Positions 18,988-27,387 of a stretch of 64,000 nucleotides of DNA are shown here, one piece after another. The DNA comes from Deltaproteobacteria bacterium (GTDB taxonomy: Bacteria; Desulfobacterota; Desulfomonilia; UBA1062), in the NCBI GenBank assembly GCA_015486075.1, contig WFSG01000005.1:62001-126000 (forward strand), given 5' to 3'. Position 1 is the first letter of the stretch; every line of letters starts with the position of its first letter. The translations under genes and the position numbers were made by a program. Under the pieces are notes generated by a model. That model had not been told where the DNA came from. It searched no databases and was given only the letters and a program-made list of their open reading frames with translations.

Positions 18988-19356
18988 TTAGTCCTCCCTG
19001 TACAGGGCGCTGCTGTTTTCCGTTTCCCATACTTCCACGCTTAATAATCGTACAGGCGGAACTAACTCATGGACCATGGATTTATATATGTACCTTGCAA
19101 TATTCTCGGAGGACGGGTTTATGTCCCTGAACCCTGGTAGGTCGTTGAGGTAGGTATGGTCCATCTGACTTATTATATCTTTCAACAAGGATCTAATATC
19201 CCGGAAGTCCATAGCTAGACCCATGTCATCAAGTGATGGAGATGACACCCTGACTTCGACCCTGTAATTGTGCCCATGCAGTCTCTCACAGTCGCCCTTG
19301 TACCCCTTCAGGTTGTGGGCTGCGCTGAACCTGTCAGATACCCTTATCTCAAACAT
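18988..19356 (-). CDS. queD: 6-carboxy-5,6,7,8-tetrahydropterin synthase (QueD)
   Basis: Converts dihydroneopterin triphosphate to 6-carboxytetrahydropterin, the second step of preQ0/queuosine synthesis. The zinc ligands His14, His27 and His29 and the catalytic Cys23 (C-x3-H-x-H) are visible. The 122-residue length is typical. It is transcribed with folE2. The remaining preQ1 genes (queE, queC, queF) lie 27 kb away on the same strand. A eukaryote-type pyruvoyl-tetrahydropterin synthase activity is possible but unlikely given the que genes. Confidence 0.92.
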   Translation of the reverse strand: MFEIRVSDRFSAAHNLKGYKGDCERLHGHNYRVEVRVSSPSLDDMGLAMDFRDIRSLLKDIISQMDHTYLNDLPGFRDINPSSENIARYIYKSMVHELVPPVRLLSVEVWETENSSALYRED

Positions 19357-19472
19357 GGTGTGAACATATTACAAGATTTTGAGCTCTGCAAGGCGAGAAT
19401 CTAATATTGTAAGTTCCAAATTTTTGGTATATTCAAAGGTTACCTCGCAAAAAAAAGGTAGAATCGATACAG

Positions 19473-20417
19473 ATGCCGGTTATAAACTTTGAAGATATAG
19501 ACATTTTGAGAAAGCTGGCCGGTGATAGCTGTGAGCACCTAAAGATACTTGAAGAGACCATAGGGATCAGGTGTTCGTTAAAAGGTGACAACATTGAGAT
19601 CCTGGGCGATGACTTCAATGTCGAGCTTGCAAAGCACACCCTGAGAGGGCTTTATTCAATCATCAAAGAAGGCTTTCCTGTGTATCCATCGGACGTATGG
19701 TATGCCGTGAGGATGCTTGCAAAGGACAGTGGCATAAACCTCAAGGATGTGTTTATGGATACCATTTACATATCGTCGTCCAAGAAGGTAATAACTCCGA
19801 AGAGTTTTCAGCAAAAGGTCTACATAGACAAGATGAGGACAAACGATATACTTTTTGGTATTGGCCCCGCTGGTACAGGTAAGACATATCTTGCAATGGC
19901 AATGGCCGTTTCATACCTGCTCAAGAAAAAGACATCTAGGATTATACTTACGAGACCTGCAGTGGAAGCAGGGGAAAGGCTGGGTTTCTTGCCCGGGGAC
20001 ATGTATGAGAAGGTAAATCCATATCTTCACCCACTATACGATGCCCTTTATGACATGATGCACTATGAGCAGGTTACTAGGATGATAGAGAGGAATACCA
20101 TGGAGGTTATTCCTCTTGCATTCATGAGGGGAAGGACATTGAACGATGCTTTTGTTATACTGGACGAGGCTCAGAACACAACGTCTGAACAGATGAAGAT
20201 GTTCCTGACGCGGCTAGGATACAACTCCAAGGCAGTAATAACAGGGGATGTCACCCAGGTAGATCTTCCCGGTGATGTCAAGTCAGGGCTCATAGAAGCG
20301 AGCCATATACTTAAAGGCATAGAGGGCATAGACTTTGTCTATTTCTCAGAGGACGACGTTGTCAGACACAGGATAGTATCAGAGATTATAAAGGCATATG
20401 ACAAGGGTGGTGTATGA
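19473..20417 (+). CDS. PhoH-like ATPase
   Basis: A cytoplasmic P-loop ATPase of 314 residues in the PhoH/PhoL family, linked to RNA metabolism and usually paired with ybeY. Walker A is GPAGTGKTYLA and Walker B is VILDEAQN. The N-terminal part (about 1-100) matches the KH-like extension of PhoL proteins. It overlaps ybeY by four bases, which supports the PhoH-YbeY pairing seen widely in bacteria. Confidence 0.93.
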   Translation: MPVINFEDIDILRKLAGDSCEHLKILEETIGIRCSLKGDNIEILGDDFNVELAKHTLRGLYSIIKEGFPVYPSDVWYAVRMLAKDSGINLKDVFMDTIYISSSKKVITPKSFQQKVYIDKMRTNDILFGIGPAGTGKTYLAMAMAVSYLLKKKTSRIILTRPAVEAGERLGFLPGDMYEKVNPYLHPLYDALYDMMHYEQVTRMIERNTMEVIPLAFMRGRTLNDAFVILDEAQNTTSEQMKMFLTRLGYNSKAVITGDVTQVDLPGDVKSGLIEASHILKGIEGIDFVYFSEDDVVRHRIVSEIIKAYDKGGV

Positions 20418-20857
20418 TCATCGTGGATGTTCAAGCACTTATACCACTTGAGGAAATGGATAAAAAAACCGTAGAAAACTGGGTAATAGAGGCCGTCCAA
20501 GAGCTAGGATATAAGGATGTGGAGATGTCTGTACTACTGGTAAGCGATGAATACATAAGGGATTTGAACAATAGGTACCTAAACAGGGACATGCCTACCA
20601 ACGTGATATCTTTCTCTCAACAGGAGGGTATGGGGCCTGCAGACAATAACCATTTGGGGGATGTTGTCGTGTCAGTGGACAGGGCTAGAGCCGAGGCAGT
20701 GGAAGCAGGAATGGACTTGCATGACAGGCTTCTTGAACTACTTGTTCACGGTATCTGTCACCTTGCAGGCTTTGAACATGAGGGGGTGGACTCTAAACAG
20801 TCCAAGGAGATGGCGCGTGTGGAAAAGAGACTGATACAAAAGATAAGAAGATATTGA
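20414..20857 (+). CDS. ybeY: Endoribonuclease YbeY
   Basis: A metal-dependent single-strand endoribonuclease needed for 16S rRNA 3' maturation and ribosome quality control. The zinc motif HGICHLAGFEH gives ligands His112, His116 and His122. PTNVISF is the other family signature (usually PTDVLSF). Its 147 residues are standard. It is coupled to phoH at the front and to the TTG start of the EamA gene at the back by four-base overlaps. Confidence 0.95.
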   Translation: MIIVDVQALIPLEEMDKKTVENWVIEAVQELGYKDVEMSVLLVSDEYIRDLNNRYLNRDMPTNVISFSQQEGMGPADNNHLGDVVVSVDRARAEAVEAGMDLHDRLLELLVHGICHLAGFEHEGVDSKQSKEMARVEKRLIQKIRRY

Positions 20858-21705
20858 CTGAGTCAAAGGCGACATTATTTGTAATAGTAGTTGCAATTCT
20901 CTGGGCTGCCAGCACTCTTGCCGGACGGGCAATAGCTGGTGGACTGGATCCAGGCTTTTTCCTCCTGGCAGAGTTCATGGTGGCTTACCTTGCCCTGGGC
21001 ATTATCTACAGATCACGTATGAGAAACCTTGACCTCAGGTCTGCAGTCCAGGGCCTTATCCTTGGCATGTTGCTGTTTTGCGTCCACTACCTTGTGGTTT
21101 CTCGTCCAGATGTCACTCCCCTTATGGCCATTAATGCTCAATCTCTATCTGTTGTCGTCATCACTGTTCTATGGGGTGCAATGCGTAGAAATGATCTTGG
21201 CACCAGGGCTGTTGCCTCTGTAGTAATATGTGGTCTGGGGGTTTACATGGTAAACCCAATGTTCAACACTGCATTCCTAGCCATTCTGGTTTTATTTGCC
21301 CTTCACGTGGTGTTTACAGCTTTATTTGTAAGGCATTCTTCGCCCGAGCATCTGGTGGTAGTTCAGACTGCTGTTGCTACTATTTTATCGATTATTGCGC
21401 TACATCTGGACAGGCCGGTCATTGCCAATGCATGGACATGGATCTTTGTGTTGCTTTCAGCCCTGGTGTGCGTTGCATGGGGTGTATTGGTCCAGACAAA
21501 GGCACTGGTGCTTTTGTCTCCCATCAAGGTAGGTCTCTTATTCACGCTCCAGACTGTTTTTGCCGTTGGCTTTCTCTGTCTTTTTTCGGGTATTGAAGTT
21601 AGACGCTGGGCCATTACAGGTATACTCTTAGTAATTTTGGGCATAGTTGCAGGCCTAAAGATAGCTTCAAGTCCTGTGGAGACAATGCCTAGGCCTAGTA
21701 ATTAA
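20854..21705 (+). CDS. EamA/DMT family transporter
   Basis: An inner-membrane protein of 283 residues with about ten hydrophobic helices arranged as two five-helix halves, as in the drug/metabolite transporter superfamily. The ALSVVVITVLWGAMRR and LLSPIKVGLLFTL segments resemble EamA repeats. The TTG start at 20854 overlaps the ybeY stop. The substrate is unknown; members export amino acids or metabolites. Association with phoH-ybeY is probably positional only. Confidence 0.82.
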   Translation: MTESKATLFVIVVAILWAASTLAGRAIAGGLDPGFFLLAEFMVAYLALGIIYRSRMRNLDLRSAVQGLILGMLLFCVHYLVVSRPDVTPLMAINAQSLSVVVITVLWGAMRRNDLGTRAVASVVICGLGVYMVNPMFNTAFLAILVLFALHVVFTALFVRHSSPEHLVVVQTAVATILSIIALHLDRPVIANAWTWIFVLLSALVCVAWGVLVQTKALVLLSPIKVGLLFTLQTVFAVGFLCLFSGIEVRRWAITGILLVILGIVAGLKIASSPVETMPRPSN

Positions 21706-21781
21706 TCCACGCAAGTTATAACCAGTACCTGATAATACTTAATGTACTATAATAAGTCTGTATGAACTGTGCTGGACTAGT

Positions 21782-22546
21782 TTAAATCAAGGCCCCTCCA
21801 TCGCAGATAATGCAGGTTCCTGTTGTATAAGATGCTGCATCTGAAACAAGATACAAGACGGCACCTGCCATCTCAGGGGGCTCTGCATGCCTTTTCATGG
21901 GTATCCTACTAAGTGCAATGTTGTAGATATCCTTGTTTTGGAAAAGAGCTGATGAGAATTTTGTCTCAGTAAGACCGGGCAGAAGTGCGTTCACGCGTAT
22001 ATTCTTGTCAGCAAGTTCCATGGCATATGCCTTTGTTAGCATTATCAATGCTGCCTTTGTAATAGAGTAAATACCTTGAAGAGGGGCTGGCCTTATACCA
22101 TTTATAGATGCAACGTTAACTATGGAACCTCCTCCTGTTTCTATCATCAGTTTTGCCGCGTATTGGATCATGAAGAACGGGCCCTTGAGGTTGACTTCGT
22201 TGGTCTTGTCCCATATGCCCTCGTCCGCACCTAGCATGTCACCGAAGTAGGGGTTTGTGGCAGCATTGTTTATGAGTATGTCAACTCTGCCAAATCTTTG
22301 CTTTATTTGTTTGAAGAGATTTTCTATCTGGTCCATCTTGCCAACATGGCATGCTATTGCTGTTGCCATGCCGCCAGTATCTTTGATTTTTTTTGCCACC
22401 TTGTCCAATGCATCCTGTTTCCTGCTGGTAAGCACCACATGCGCCCCGTACTCGGCAAGGGTTATGGCTATGGCCTCTCCTATGCCCCTACTTGCTCCCG
22501 TAACTAAAGCTATTTTGCCATCCAGCGAAAAATTGACCATGCCCAT
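21782..22546 (-). CDS. SDR-family oxidoreductase (DHRS4-like)
   Basis: A classical short-chain dehydrogenase of 254 residues. It has the TGASRGIG cofactor loop, the INNAA segment, catalytic Ser in VNVASING and the YSITK pair. The N-N-P-Y-F-G stretch and LPGLTETKFSSALF segment resemble DHRS4-type carbonyl reductases. AAAGGAGG precedes the start by five bases. It lies 40 bases after etfA and is the last gene of the left arm of the catabolic island. By analogy with LvaD of the levulinate pathway it could interconvert a 4-keto and a 4-hydroxy acyl-CoA. That role is inference. Confidence 0.85.
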   Translation of the reverse strand: MGMVNFSLDGKIALVTGASRGIGEAIAITLAEYGAHVVLTSRKQDALDKVAKKIKDTGGMATAIACHVGKMDQIENLFKQIKQRFGRVDILINNAATNPYFGDMLGADEGIWDKTNEVNLKGPFFMIQYAAKLMIETGGGSIVNVASINGIRPAPLQGIYSITKAALIMLTKAYAMELADKNIRVNALLPGLTETKFSSALFQNKDIYNIALSRIPMKRHAEPPEMAGAVLYLVSDAASYTTGTCIICDGGALI

Positions 22547-22586
22547 GTTTTCCTCCTTTTAATTAGGTATTTCCCCGCACTTTGTT

Positions 22587-23573
22587 TTACGTTGTGCCCA
22601 CAAAGTTTCTAAATTCCTCCAACAGCACAGGTATAAATGTTGCTAAGTCTTCAACTATACAATAATGAGATACATTAAATATAGCGGCATTTGGATCAAT
22701 GTTGATGGAGACCACGATCTGAGAGTCCTTCATGCCCGAGATGTGCTGGGAAGAGCCTGATATCCCACATGCAATGTATAACCTGGGAGAGACGGTGCGT
22801 CCTGTCATGCCTATCTGGTGCTTGTAACCCAGCCAACCCAGGTCACAGACGGCCTTGGACGCGCCAATGGCTGACTTGTTGAAAATCTTTGCCAGGTCTT
22901 TTACAAGGTGAAGGTTCTCCTCGTTACCGATGCCCCTGCCTGCGGCCACTATGACCTCTGCATCGTCAAGGTTTAGTGTTTCTTCTTCAGCTTCTTTTAC
23001 TGTAATGGTACGTGACGTGGATATACTGGATGGTGCGGCTTTTATGTCTACGTGGCCATTTTCCATCGGGTCTAGTTCCTGGGCCTTCCATGCCCCGGGT
23101 AATATGGTTATGACGCTTTTTTTTAGTTTAGGCATGATCTCGGCCCGTAATTTGCCACCGAACATGGATCTTAAAAAAGAAATCTTTCCGTCTTGGCTTT
23201 TTATGCCTTCAACCGCTGTTATACAAGATGCATCAAGACGGGTGGCAAGGCCTGGCGCTAGGTCGAGACCCATGGCGGTATGTGTCATGCAGATGTATTC
23301 GGGATCAATGCTTTCGAGGTAATACTTCAAGGTAAACTTGTATTGCTCAGCGTTGTAGAATTCAAGCGGTCCGCCTTCTATCCCGACCACGTCGAGGCCG
23401 GTTTTTTTAGAAAGATTCTCTGCCATCTCCTTGATGGATTTTCCAAGTACTATAATGACGGGCTTTGCCTCGGTAAGGTTGGAGAGCTCAAGGGCAAAGG
23501 ATACGGCTTCAAAGGTTGCAGAAACCACGCTTTCCTTGTGATGCTCTGCAATTATTGCTATCTGTTTTTTCAT
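22587..23573 (-). CDS. etfA: Electron transfer flavoprotein alpha subunit
   Basis: The FAD-carrying subunit of ETF, which takes electrons from acyl-CoA dehydrogenase in the cytoplasm. The C-terminal FAD-binding signature runs through VAAGRGIG, then GWLGYKHQIGMTGRTVSPRL, split over neighbouring segments, and GMKDSQIVVSINIDP. The usual GAIQH reads GSSQH here. Its length of 328 residues is typical. It lies eight bases after etfB. The downstream SDR and the divergent acyl-CoA dehydrogenase operon identify the likely electron donor. Confidence 0.94.
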   Translation of the reverse strand: MKKQIAIIAEHHKESVVSATFEAVSFALELSNLTEAKPVIIVLGKSIKEMAENLSKKTGLDVVGIEGGPLEFYNAEQYKFTLKYYLESIDPEYICMTHTAMGLDLAPGLATRLDASCITAVEGIKSQDGKISFLRSMFGGKLRAEIMPKLKKSVITILPGAWKAQELDPMENGHVDIKAAPSSISTSRTITVKEAEEETLNLDDAEVIVAAGRGIGNEENLHLVKDLAKIFNKSAIGASKAVCDLGWLGYKHQIGMTGRTVSPRLYIACGISGSSQHISGMKDSQIVVSINIDPNAAIFNVSHYCIVEDLATFIPVLLEEFRNFVGTT

Positions 23574-23581
23574 GTAACACC

Positions 23582-24358
23582 TTATATCAACGATTTTTCG
23601 TGAAGTATACTGACCAATTCCTTTGCCTTTTCACGCTGAGAACCCTCTATGAATGTACCCCTTGATGAAACCTCGGGGTAAGAAAGCGCTACAAGATGCT
23701 CTCTTTTTGCTGGTATATTCATGGCCGTTGCCTCAATGGTGAGGATCTGAGCTTTTCTTGCCCTTAAGACATTGCTAAGAGAAGGATATCTGGGGATATT
23801 GATGCCGGATTGAATGGTGAGTACTGCGGGCAACTGCAGATTAAGACATTCCCTCTTCCCACCTTCAATCTCCCTTTCGACGTAGACCTCTTTCTTATCC
23901 TCTCTTATCTCTTGGTGCATGACCAGGGTTGCGCACGGACGGTTTAGAATTTCAGCTATAACTTGGCCCACCTGGGAATTCATGTCATCTTCTGACATGG
24001 CCCCTGTTAGGATTAGCGCATAGTTATTTGTCTGGACATAGGATGCTATGGTTGAAGCCACCTCGAAGGGGGTTATGAAGAAATCTCCCTCGGTGAGTAT
24101 GTGTATGCCTTTCTCGGCTCCCATTTCCATAGCCTTTCTCACGGTAGAACTCACCCTTGGCGGTCCAACTGATATTGCATCAACACTTACATCATTGAGT
24201 GTTTCTTTTATCCTCAAGGCCTCTTCTATTGCAAATTCATCATAGCGGTTCATCCTGAAAGGGGATGAATCTCCATATTTTACCCACTTACCGGACTCAT
24301 CAATCGTAACAGGTGCCTGACTGTCAATAACCTGCTTTACACATATAAGGATCTTCAT
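23582..24358 (-). CDS. etfB: Electron transfer flavoprotein beta subunit
   Basis: The AMP-binding (or second-flavin) subunit of ETF. It starts with MKILICVKQVIDS and has the family segments DEFAIEEALRIKE and NSQVGQVIAEILNRP. ATG 24358 is preferred over the in-frame GTG at 24364 because AAGGG lies nine bases upstream of it. It is the first gene of the left transcript, driven by the minus-strand promoter next to the TetR-type operator. Sequence alone does not settle whether this ETF bifurcates electrons. Confidence 0.94.
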   Translation of the reverse strand: MKILICVKQVIDSQAPVTIDESGKWVKYGDSSPFRMNRYDEFAIEEALRIKETLNDVSVDAISVGPPRVSSTVRKAMEMGAEKGIHILTEGDFFITPFEVASTIASYVQTNNYALILTGAMSEDDMNSQVGQVIAEILNRPCATLVMHQEIREDKKEVYVEREIEGGKRECLNLQLPAVLTIQSGINIPRYPSLSNVLRARKAQILTIEATAMNIPAKREHLVALSYPEVSSRGTFIEGSQREKAKELVSILHEKSLI

Positions 24359-24384
24359 GCCCACAACCCTTTCTTTTTATAAAC

Positions 24385-24413
24385 TTTATAAAACAAAACC
24401 ATAACTACCTCAA
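24385..24413 (-). promoter_or_regulatory. Sigma70-like promoter for etfB-etfA-SDR
   Basis: Reading the minus strand, TTGAGG (24408-24413) and TATAAA (24385-24390) are separated by exactly 17 bases. The predicted start is near 24378, about 20 bases before the etfB ATG. The -35 box lies four bases from the TetR-type palindrome. Confidence 0.6.
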
Positions 24414-24416
24414 GAA

Positions 24417-24440
24417 AAAAACGAACGCTCGCTCGTTTTT
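24417..24440. promoter_or_regulatory. TetR-type operator palindrome between divergent promoters
   Basis: A 24-base imperfect palindrome with ten of twelve symmetric base pairs. The core is ACGAACGCTCGCTCGT with A-tract and T-tract flanks. It resembles the short ACGA/TCGT-armed operators of TetR regulators of fatty-acid breakdown. It lies between the -35 boxes of both divergent promoters, so one dimer pair could repress both. The TetR gene at 26665 is in the right-hand operon and is the obvious candidate ligand. Binding is inferred. Confidence 0.65.
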
Positions 24441-24442
24441 CC

Positions 24443-24471
24443 TTGACATAACCTTATTTACTTCTTATGAT
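24443..24471 (+). promoter_or_regulatory. Strong sigma70 promoter for the phosphatase-ACAD-TetR operon
   Basis: TTGACA (24443-24448), a perfect -35 box, and TATGAT (24466-24471) are separated by 17 bases. Transcription should start near 24478, inside the first heptamer repeat. The TetR-type palindrome ends two bases before the -35 box. Confidence 0.7.
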
Positions 24472-24475
24472 TGGT

Positions 24476-24531
24476 GTACAAGGTACAAGGTACAAGGTAC
24501 AAGGTACAAGGTACAAGGTACAAGGTACAAG
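24476..24531 (+). repeat. Tandem heptamer GTACAAG, 8 perfect copies
   Basis: Eight uninterrupted copies of GTACAAG fill 56 bases, preceded by a partial unit. The array starts at the predicted transcription start of the right-hand operon and so would form the first 50 or so bases of its leader. It is non-coding. A seven-base unit in such an array can change copy number by slippage, which would alter leader length without moving the promoter boxes. Confidence 0.95.
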
Positions 24532-24708
24532 GAGTTATAGGCTCTTGGCAAGGAGCTGGTTAGTAAGGTTAAGTACGTAGGGGCAAGGATTCAGGCATCG
24601 GTGGTGGGTGTAGATTCAGGGCTAGTATAGTTCCTTTAGACGTTAAAGAGTATAGTCCGGGGGGTCGGTTGTTTTCCTTATAGAGTCTATCTTGTTAAGG
24701 GGTTTTTC

Positions 24709-25419
24709 ATGGGAGTGATATTTCTTGTGAGGCATGGCCAGGCATCCTTTGGAGAAGAGAACTATGACATGCTCTCGGAGACTGGTATCCTGCAGTCCAG
24801 GATCCTAGGCGATTACCTTGCTGAAACTGGCCTTAAGATAGATGTCGTGTACTCGGGAAAGATGGAACGGCAGAAGATGACGGCTAACGAAGCCATCAAG
24901 AGTTATAAGAGACATGGCAAGGAGGTCCCGGATCCAGTGATAATAGATGACCTCGGGGAATACGATTTTAGAGGCGTACTATTGTCTCAGGTCCCTGACA
25001 TGCTGAAAGAGGACCCATCTCTTAAAAGAGATATGGACTTAATCTATTCAGACATGAAGGCCTTTCAACGGATTTTTGAAGGTGCAATGCTAAGATGGGT
25101 CTCTGGTAGGTATAACAAAGAAGGTGTGGAGACATGGGAAGATTTTGCAGAGAGGTCAGTCAACGCAGTACTGGGCATTATTGCTGAGCAAGGTAGGGGG
25201 AAAAACATATTCGTGTTCACCTCAGGAGGGATTATTGCAGCCACTATGCAAAAGGCGCTGTCATTATCTAACGAGGCCACCATGAGAATTAACTGGCAGC
25301 TTATAAATTCGTCCATAACTAGATTTATGTACAGGGATGAAATAATCACCCTTGCTGGGTTTAATTGCATACCACACCTGGAATTGAGAAAAGACAAAAC
25401 ATTGCTGACTTACCGTTAG
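24709..25419 (+). CDS. Histidine phosphatase family protein
   Basis: A 236-residue phosphatase of the phosphoglycerate-mutase-like branch. The catalytic Arg-His-Gly triad is at residues 8-10 in FLVRHGQASF. The C-terminal VFTSGGI segment differs from the common second-His motif (usually V-x-H-G), so the second catalytic His is not where I would expect it. It opens the right-hand operon, 16 bases before the acyl-CoA dehydrogenase. Placement next to a phosphotransferase and an ACAD suggests it acts on phosphorylated acyl intermediates or proofreads them. That role is inferred. Confidence 0.8.
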   Translation: MGVIFLVRHGQASFGEENYDMLSETGILQSRILGDYLAETGLKIDVVYSGKMERQKMTANEAIKSYKRHGKEVPDPVIIDDLGEYDFRGVLLSQVPDMLKEDPSLKRDMDLIYSDMKAFQRIFEGAMLRWVSGRYNKEGVETWEDFAERSVNAVLGIIAEQGRGKNIFVFTSGGIIAATMQKALSLSNEATMRINWQLINSSITRFMYRDEIITLAGFNCIPHLELRKDKTLLTYR

Positions 25420-25435
25420 CTATAAGGAGGATCTT

Positions 25436-26644
25436 ATGGATTTCGAGGTACCGGAAAAGATTAAGGTGATAACCAGTATGATAGATGAGTTCGTCGACAA
25501 GGAACTTATTCCTCTCGAGCCAGAGTTCCTGACGCATGACTTCAGGTCTATGGTCCCTGTGCTTGAGGAGAAAAGGAAAATGGTAAAGCAGATGGAGTTG
25601 TGGGCGCCGAACCATCCAAAGGAGTACGGTGGCATGGGGCTGAACCTCGTAGAGCACGCTTTTGTATCAGAATCTCTAGGGAGGACTCCCATAGGCCACT
25701 ACGTGTTCGGCTGCCAGGCCCCGGATGCAGGAAACGCCGAAATACTCTACCTTCATGGCACAGAGGAGCAGAAGGAAAAGTATCTCAGGCCTCTTATCGA
25801 GGGAAAGATAAGGAGTTGCTTCTCGATGACCGAGGTTGACATGCCTGGATCAAACCCGGTAATGATGAATACAACTGCTGTAAAAGATGGCGATGACTAT
25901 GTAATAAACGGTCACAAGTGGTATACCAGCTCGTCGGACGGTGCAGCCTTTGCCATTGTCATGGCTGTAACCAACCCGGATGCACCGAAATACCTTCAGG
26001 CAAGCATGATCATCGTGCCTTGCGATACCCCGGGATTCAATCAGGTAAGGACGATCCCTGTTATGGGAGAGCCTGGAACAGACTACGCGGGTCACGGTGA
26101 AATTCTTTATCAATCGTGCCGTGTACCTCAGAAAAACCTTTTAGGACCAGAGGGGCAGGGGTTTGTGATTGCACAACAGAGGCTTGGACCGGGCAGGATT
26201 CATCACTGCATGAGATGGCTAGGTATATGCAGAAGGAGCTTTGACCTTATGTGCAAGAGGGCGCAGGAGAGAATAATGACACCTGATGGTAAGACCTTGG
26301 CCACAAAGCAGATTATACAGGCATGGATTGCAGAGTCTGCTGCAGATATTCTGGCTGCGCGACTGATGACCATTAGTACAGCGTGGAAGATCGAGAAGCT
26401 GGGAGTAAAGGAGGCCAGGCAAGATATCTCTCTGATAAAATTCTACGTGGCAAATGTCATGCAGAAGGTTGTTGACAGGGCGCTCCAGGTTTATGGTGGT
26501 ATGGGTATGACAGACGATATCATTATACCGTTTTTCTATCGCCACGAGCGTGCCGCTAGGATATACGATGGTGCCGACGAGGTCCATAAGATGTCTGTAT
26601 CAAGGCGGATCTTGAGGGAATACGAGGGCCGCGAGGTTAAATAG
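25436..26644 (+). CDS. Acyl-CoA dehydrogenase, ACAD10/11 type
   Basis: A FAD enzyme of 402 residues. Three segments closely recall the dehydrogenase part of mammalian ACAD10/11 (compared from memory): GNAEILYLHGTEEQKEKYL, IRSCFSMTE, and GPGRIHHCMRWLG at 251-263. The catalytic-base region reads YDGADEVH (377-384), with Asp378 where straight-chain enzymes have Glu; ACAD11 also has DG-DEVH. A good ribosome site (AAGGAGG) precedes ATG. ACAD10/11 and the bacterial LvaC handle 4-phospho-acyl-CoA, removing phosphate to give an enoyl-CoA. I infer the same here because the matching kinase is two genes downstream. EtfAB is the likely electron acceptor if it also dehydrogenates. Confidence 0.88.
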   Translation: MDFEVPEKIKVITSMIDEFVDKELIPLEPEFLTHDFRSMVPVLEEKRKMVKQMELWAPNHPKEYGGMGLNLVEHAFVSESLGRTPIGHYVFGCQAPDAGNAEILYLHGTEEQKEKYLRPLIEGKIRSCFSMTEVDMPGSNPVMMNTTAVKDGDDYVINGHKWYTSSSDGAAFAIVMAVTNPDAPKYLQASMIIVPCDTPGFNQVRTIPVMGEPGTDYAGHGEILYQSCRVPQKNLLGPEGQGFVIAQQRLGPGRIHHCMRWLGICRRSFDLMCKRAQERIMTPDGKTLATKQIIQAWIAESAADILAARLMTISTAWKIEKLGVKEARQDISLIKFYVANVMQKVVDRALQVYGGMGMTDDIIIPFFYRHERAARIYDGADEVHKMSVSRRILREYEGREVK

Positions 26645-26664
26645 GGTTTCCGGGGTAAGGTGCA

Positions 26665-27387
26665 TTGACATTTGACGCATTTCAAGGGCTTGTAAACATC
26701 TCTAGTGAAGACATCTGGAGGGATTTTTACCGTAACAACAGGGATAAGATCAAGGTCAAGAAGGAAGACGTTGCGGTAAAAAACCTTGTAAAGATATCTA
26801 GTGCTGCCTTATCCATAAGTAATAGAAAAGGTTTCCCTCTCATGACGCTAAGGGATCTAAGCGAGGAGTCGGGCCTGAGCATGGGGGCACTTTACTCTTA
26901 TTTCTCGAGCAAGGATGATCTATTGAACATGATACAGCAGCAGAGGATGGCAGCCATAGTAAAGGTCTTTTCTGCCCACCTTTCAGGTATTGGTGAACCT
27001 CTGGAGAAGTTAAGGACTGCCATTCAGATTCACCTGTATCTCAGCGAGGTGATGCAACCATGGTTTTATTTCTCTTACATGGAGGCAAAAAATCTCAGCA
27101 AGGAAGACAGGAGAAAGGCAATCGAGGCAGAGGTTTTCACAGAGCGCATATTCATAGACATCATTGAGCAGGGGCAGAAAGATAGAATATTCGTGGACGT
27201 TGACTCTATGACCACGGCTGCTATTATCAAGGCATTGCTCCAGGACTGGTATCTGAAGAGATGGAAATATGAAAGTAGGGGGGTCTCTGTAGAAGAATAT
27301 TCCAGAATTGTTATTGATTTTGTTGAATCGTATCTTTTGCCTCAAGATAATTTGAAGCAGGAGGAAAAAAATGGATCTAATGGATAA
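26665..27387 (+). CDS. TetR family transcriptional regulator
   Basis: A 240-residue repressor-type protein. The helix-turn-helix lies at about residues 45-95, after an unusually long N-terminal extension of about 40 residues. LRDLSEESGLSMGALYSYF is the recognition region. The C-terminal part is a ligand-binding bundle, probably for an acyl-CoA given the neighbours. The start is TTG at 26665, with GGGGTAAGG just upstream; no better in-frame start was seen. It overlaps the kinase gene by 17 bases. It most likely controls the palindrome at 24417-24440 and hence both arms of the island. Confidence 0.88.
   Translation: MTFDAFQGLVNISSEDIWRDFYRNNRDKIKVKKEDVAVKNLVKISSAALSISNRKGFPLMTLRDLSEESGLSMGALYSYFSSKDDLLNMIQQQRMAAIVKVFSAHLSGIGEPLEKLRTAIQIHLYLSEVMQPWFYFSYMEAKNLSKEDRRKAIEAEVFTERIFIDIIEQGQKDRIFVDVDSMTTAAIIKALLQDWYLKRWKYESRGVSVEEYSRIVIDFVESYLLPQDNLKQEEKNGSNG

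Larger units (their letters stand above)
24365..24708. other. Divergent regulatory region between etfB and the phosphatase operon
   Basis: A 344-base non-coding region. It holds a minus-strand promoter (24385-24413), a TetR-type palindrome (24417-24440), a plus-strand promoter (24443-24471), and eight heptamer repeats (24476-24531). About 170 further bases of leader precede the ribosome site AAGGGG of the phosphatase gene. No small gene or structured RNA was recognised in that leader. Confidence 0.7.

Noticed and set aside
24476-24531. GTACAAG repeats as CRISPR
   Set aside because: The units are seven bases and directly contiguous, with no spacers and no cas genes nearby; it is a simple tandem repeat.
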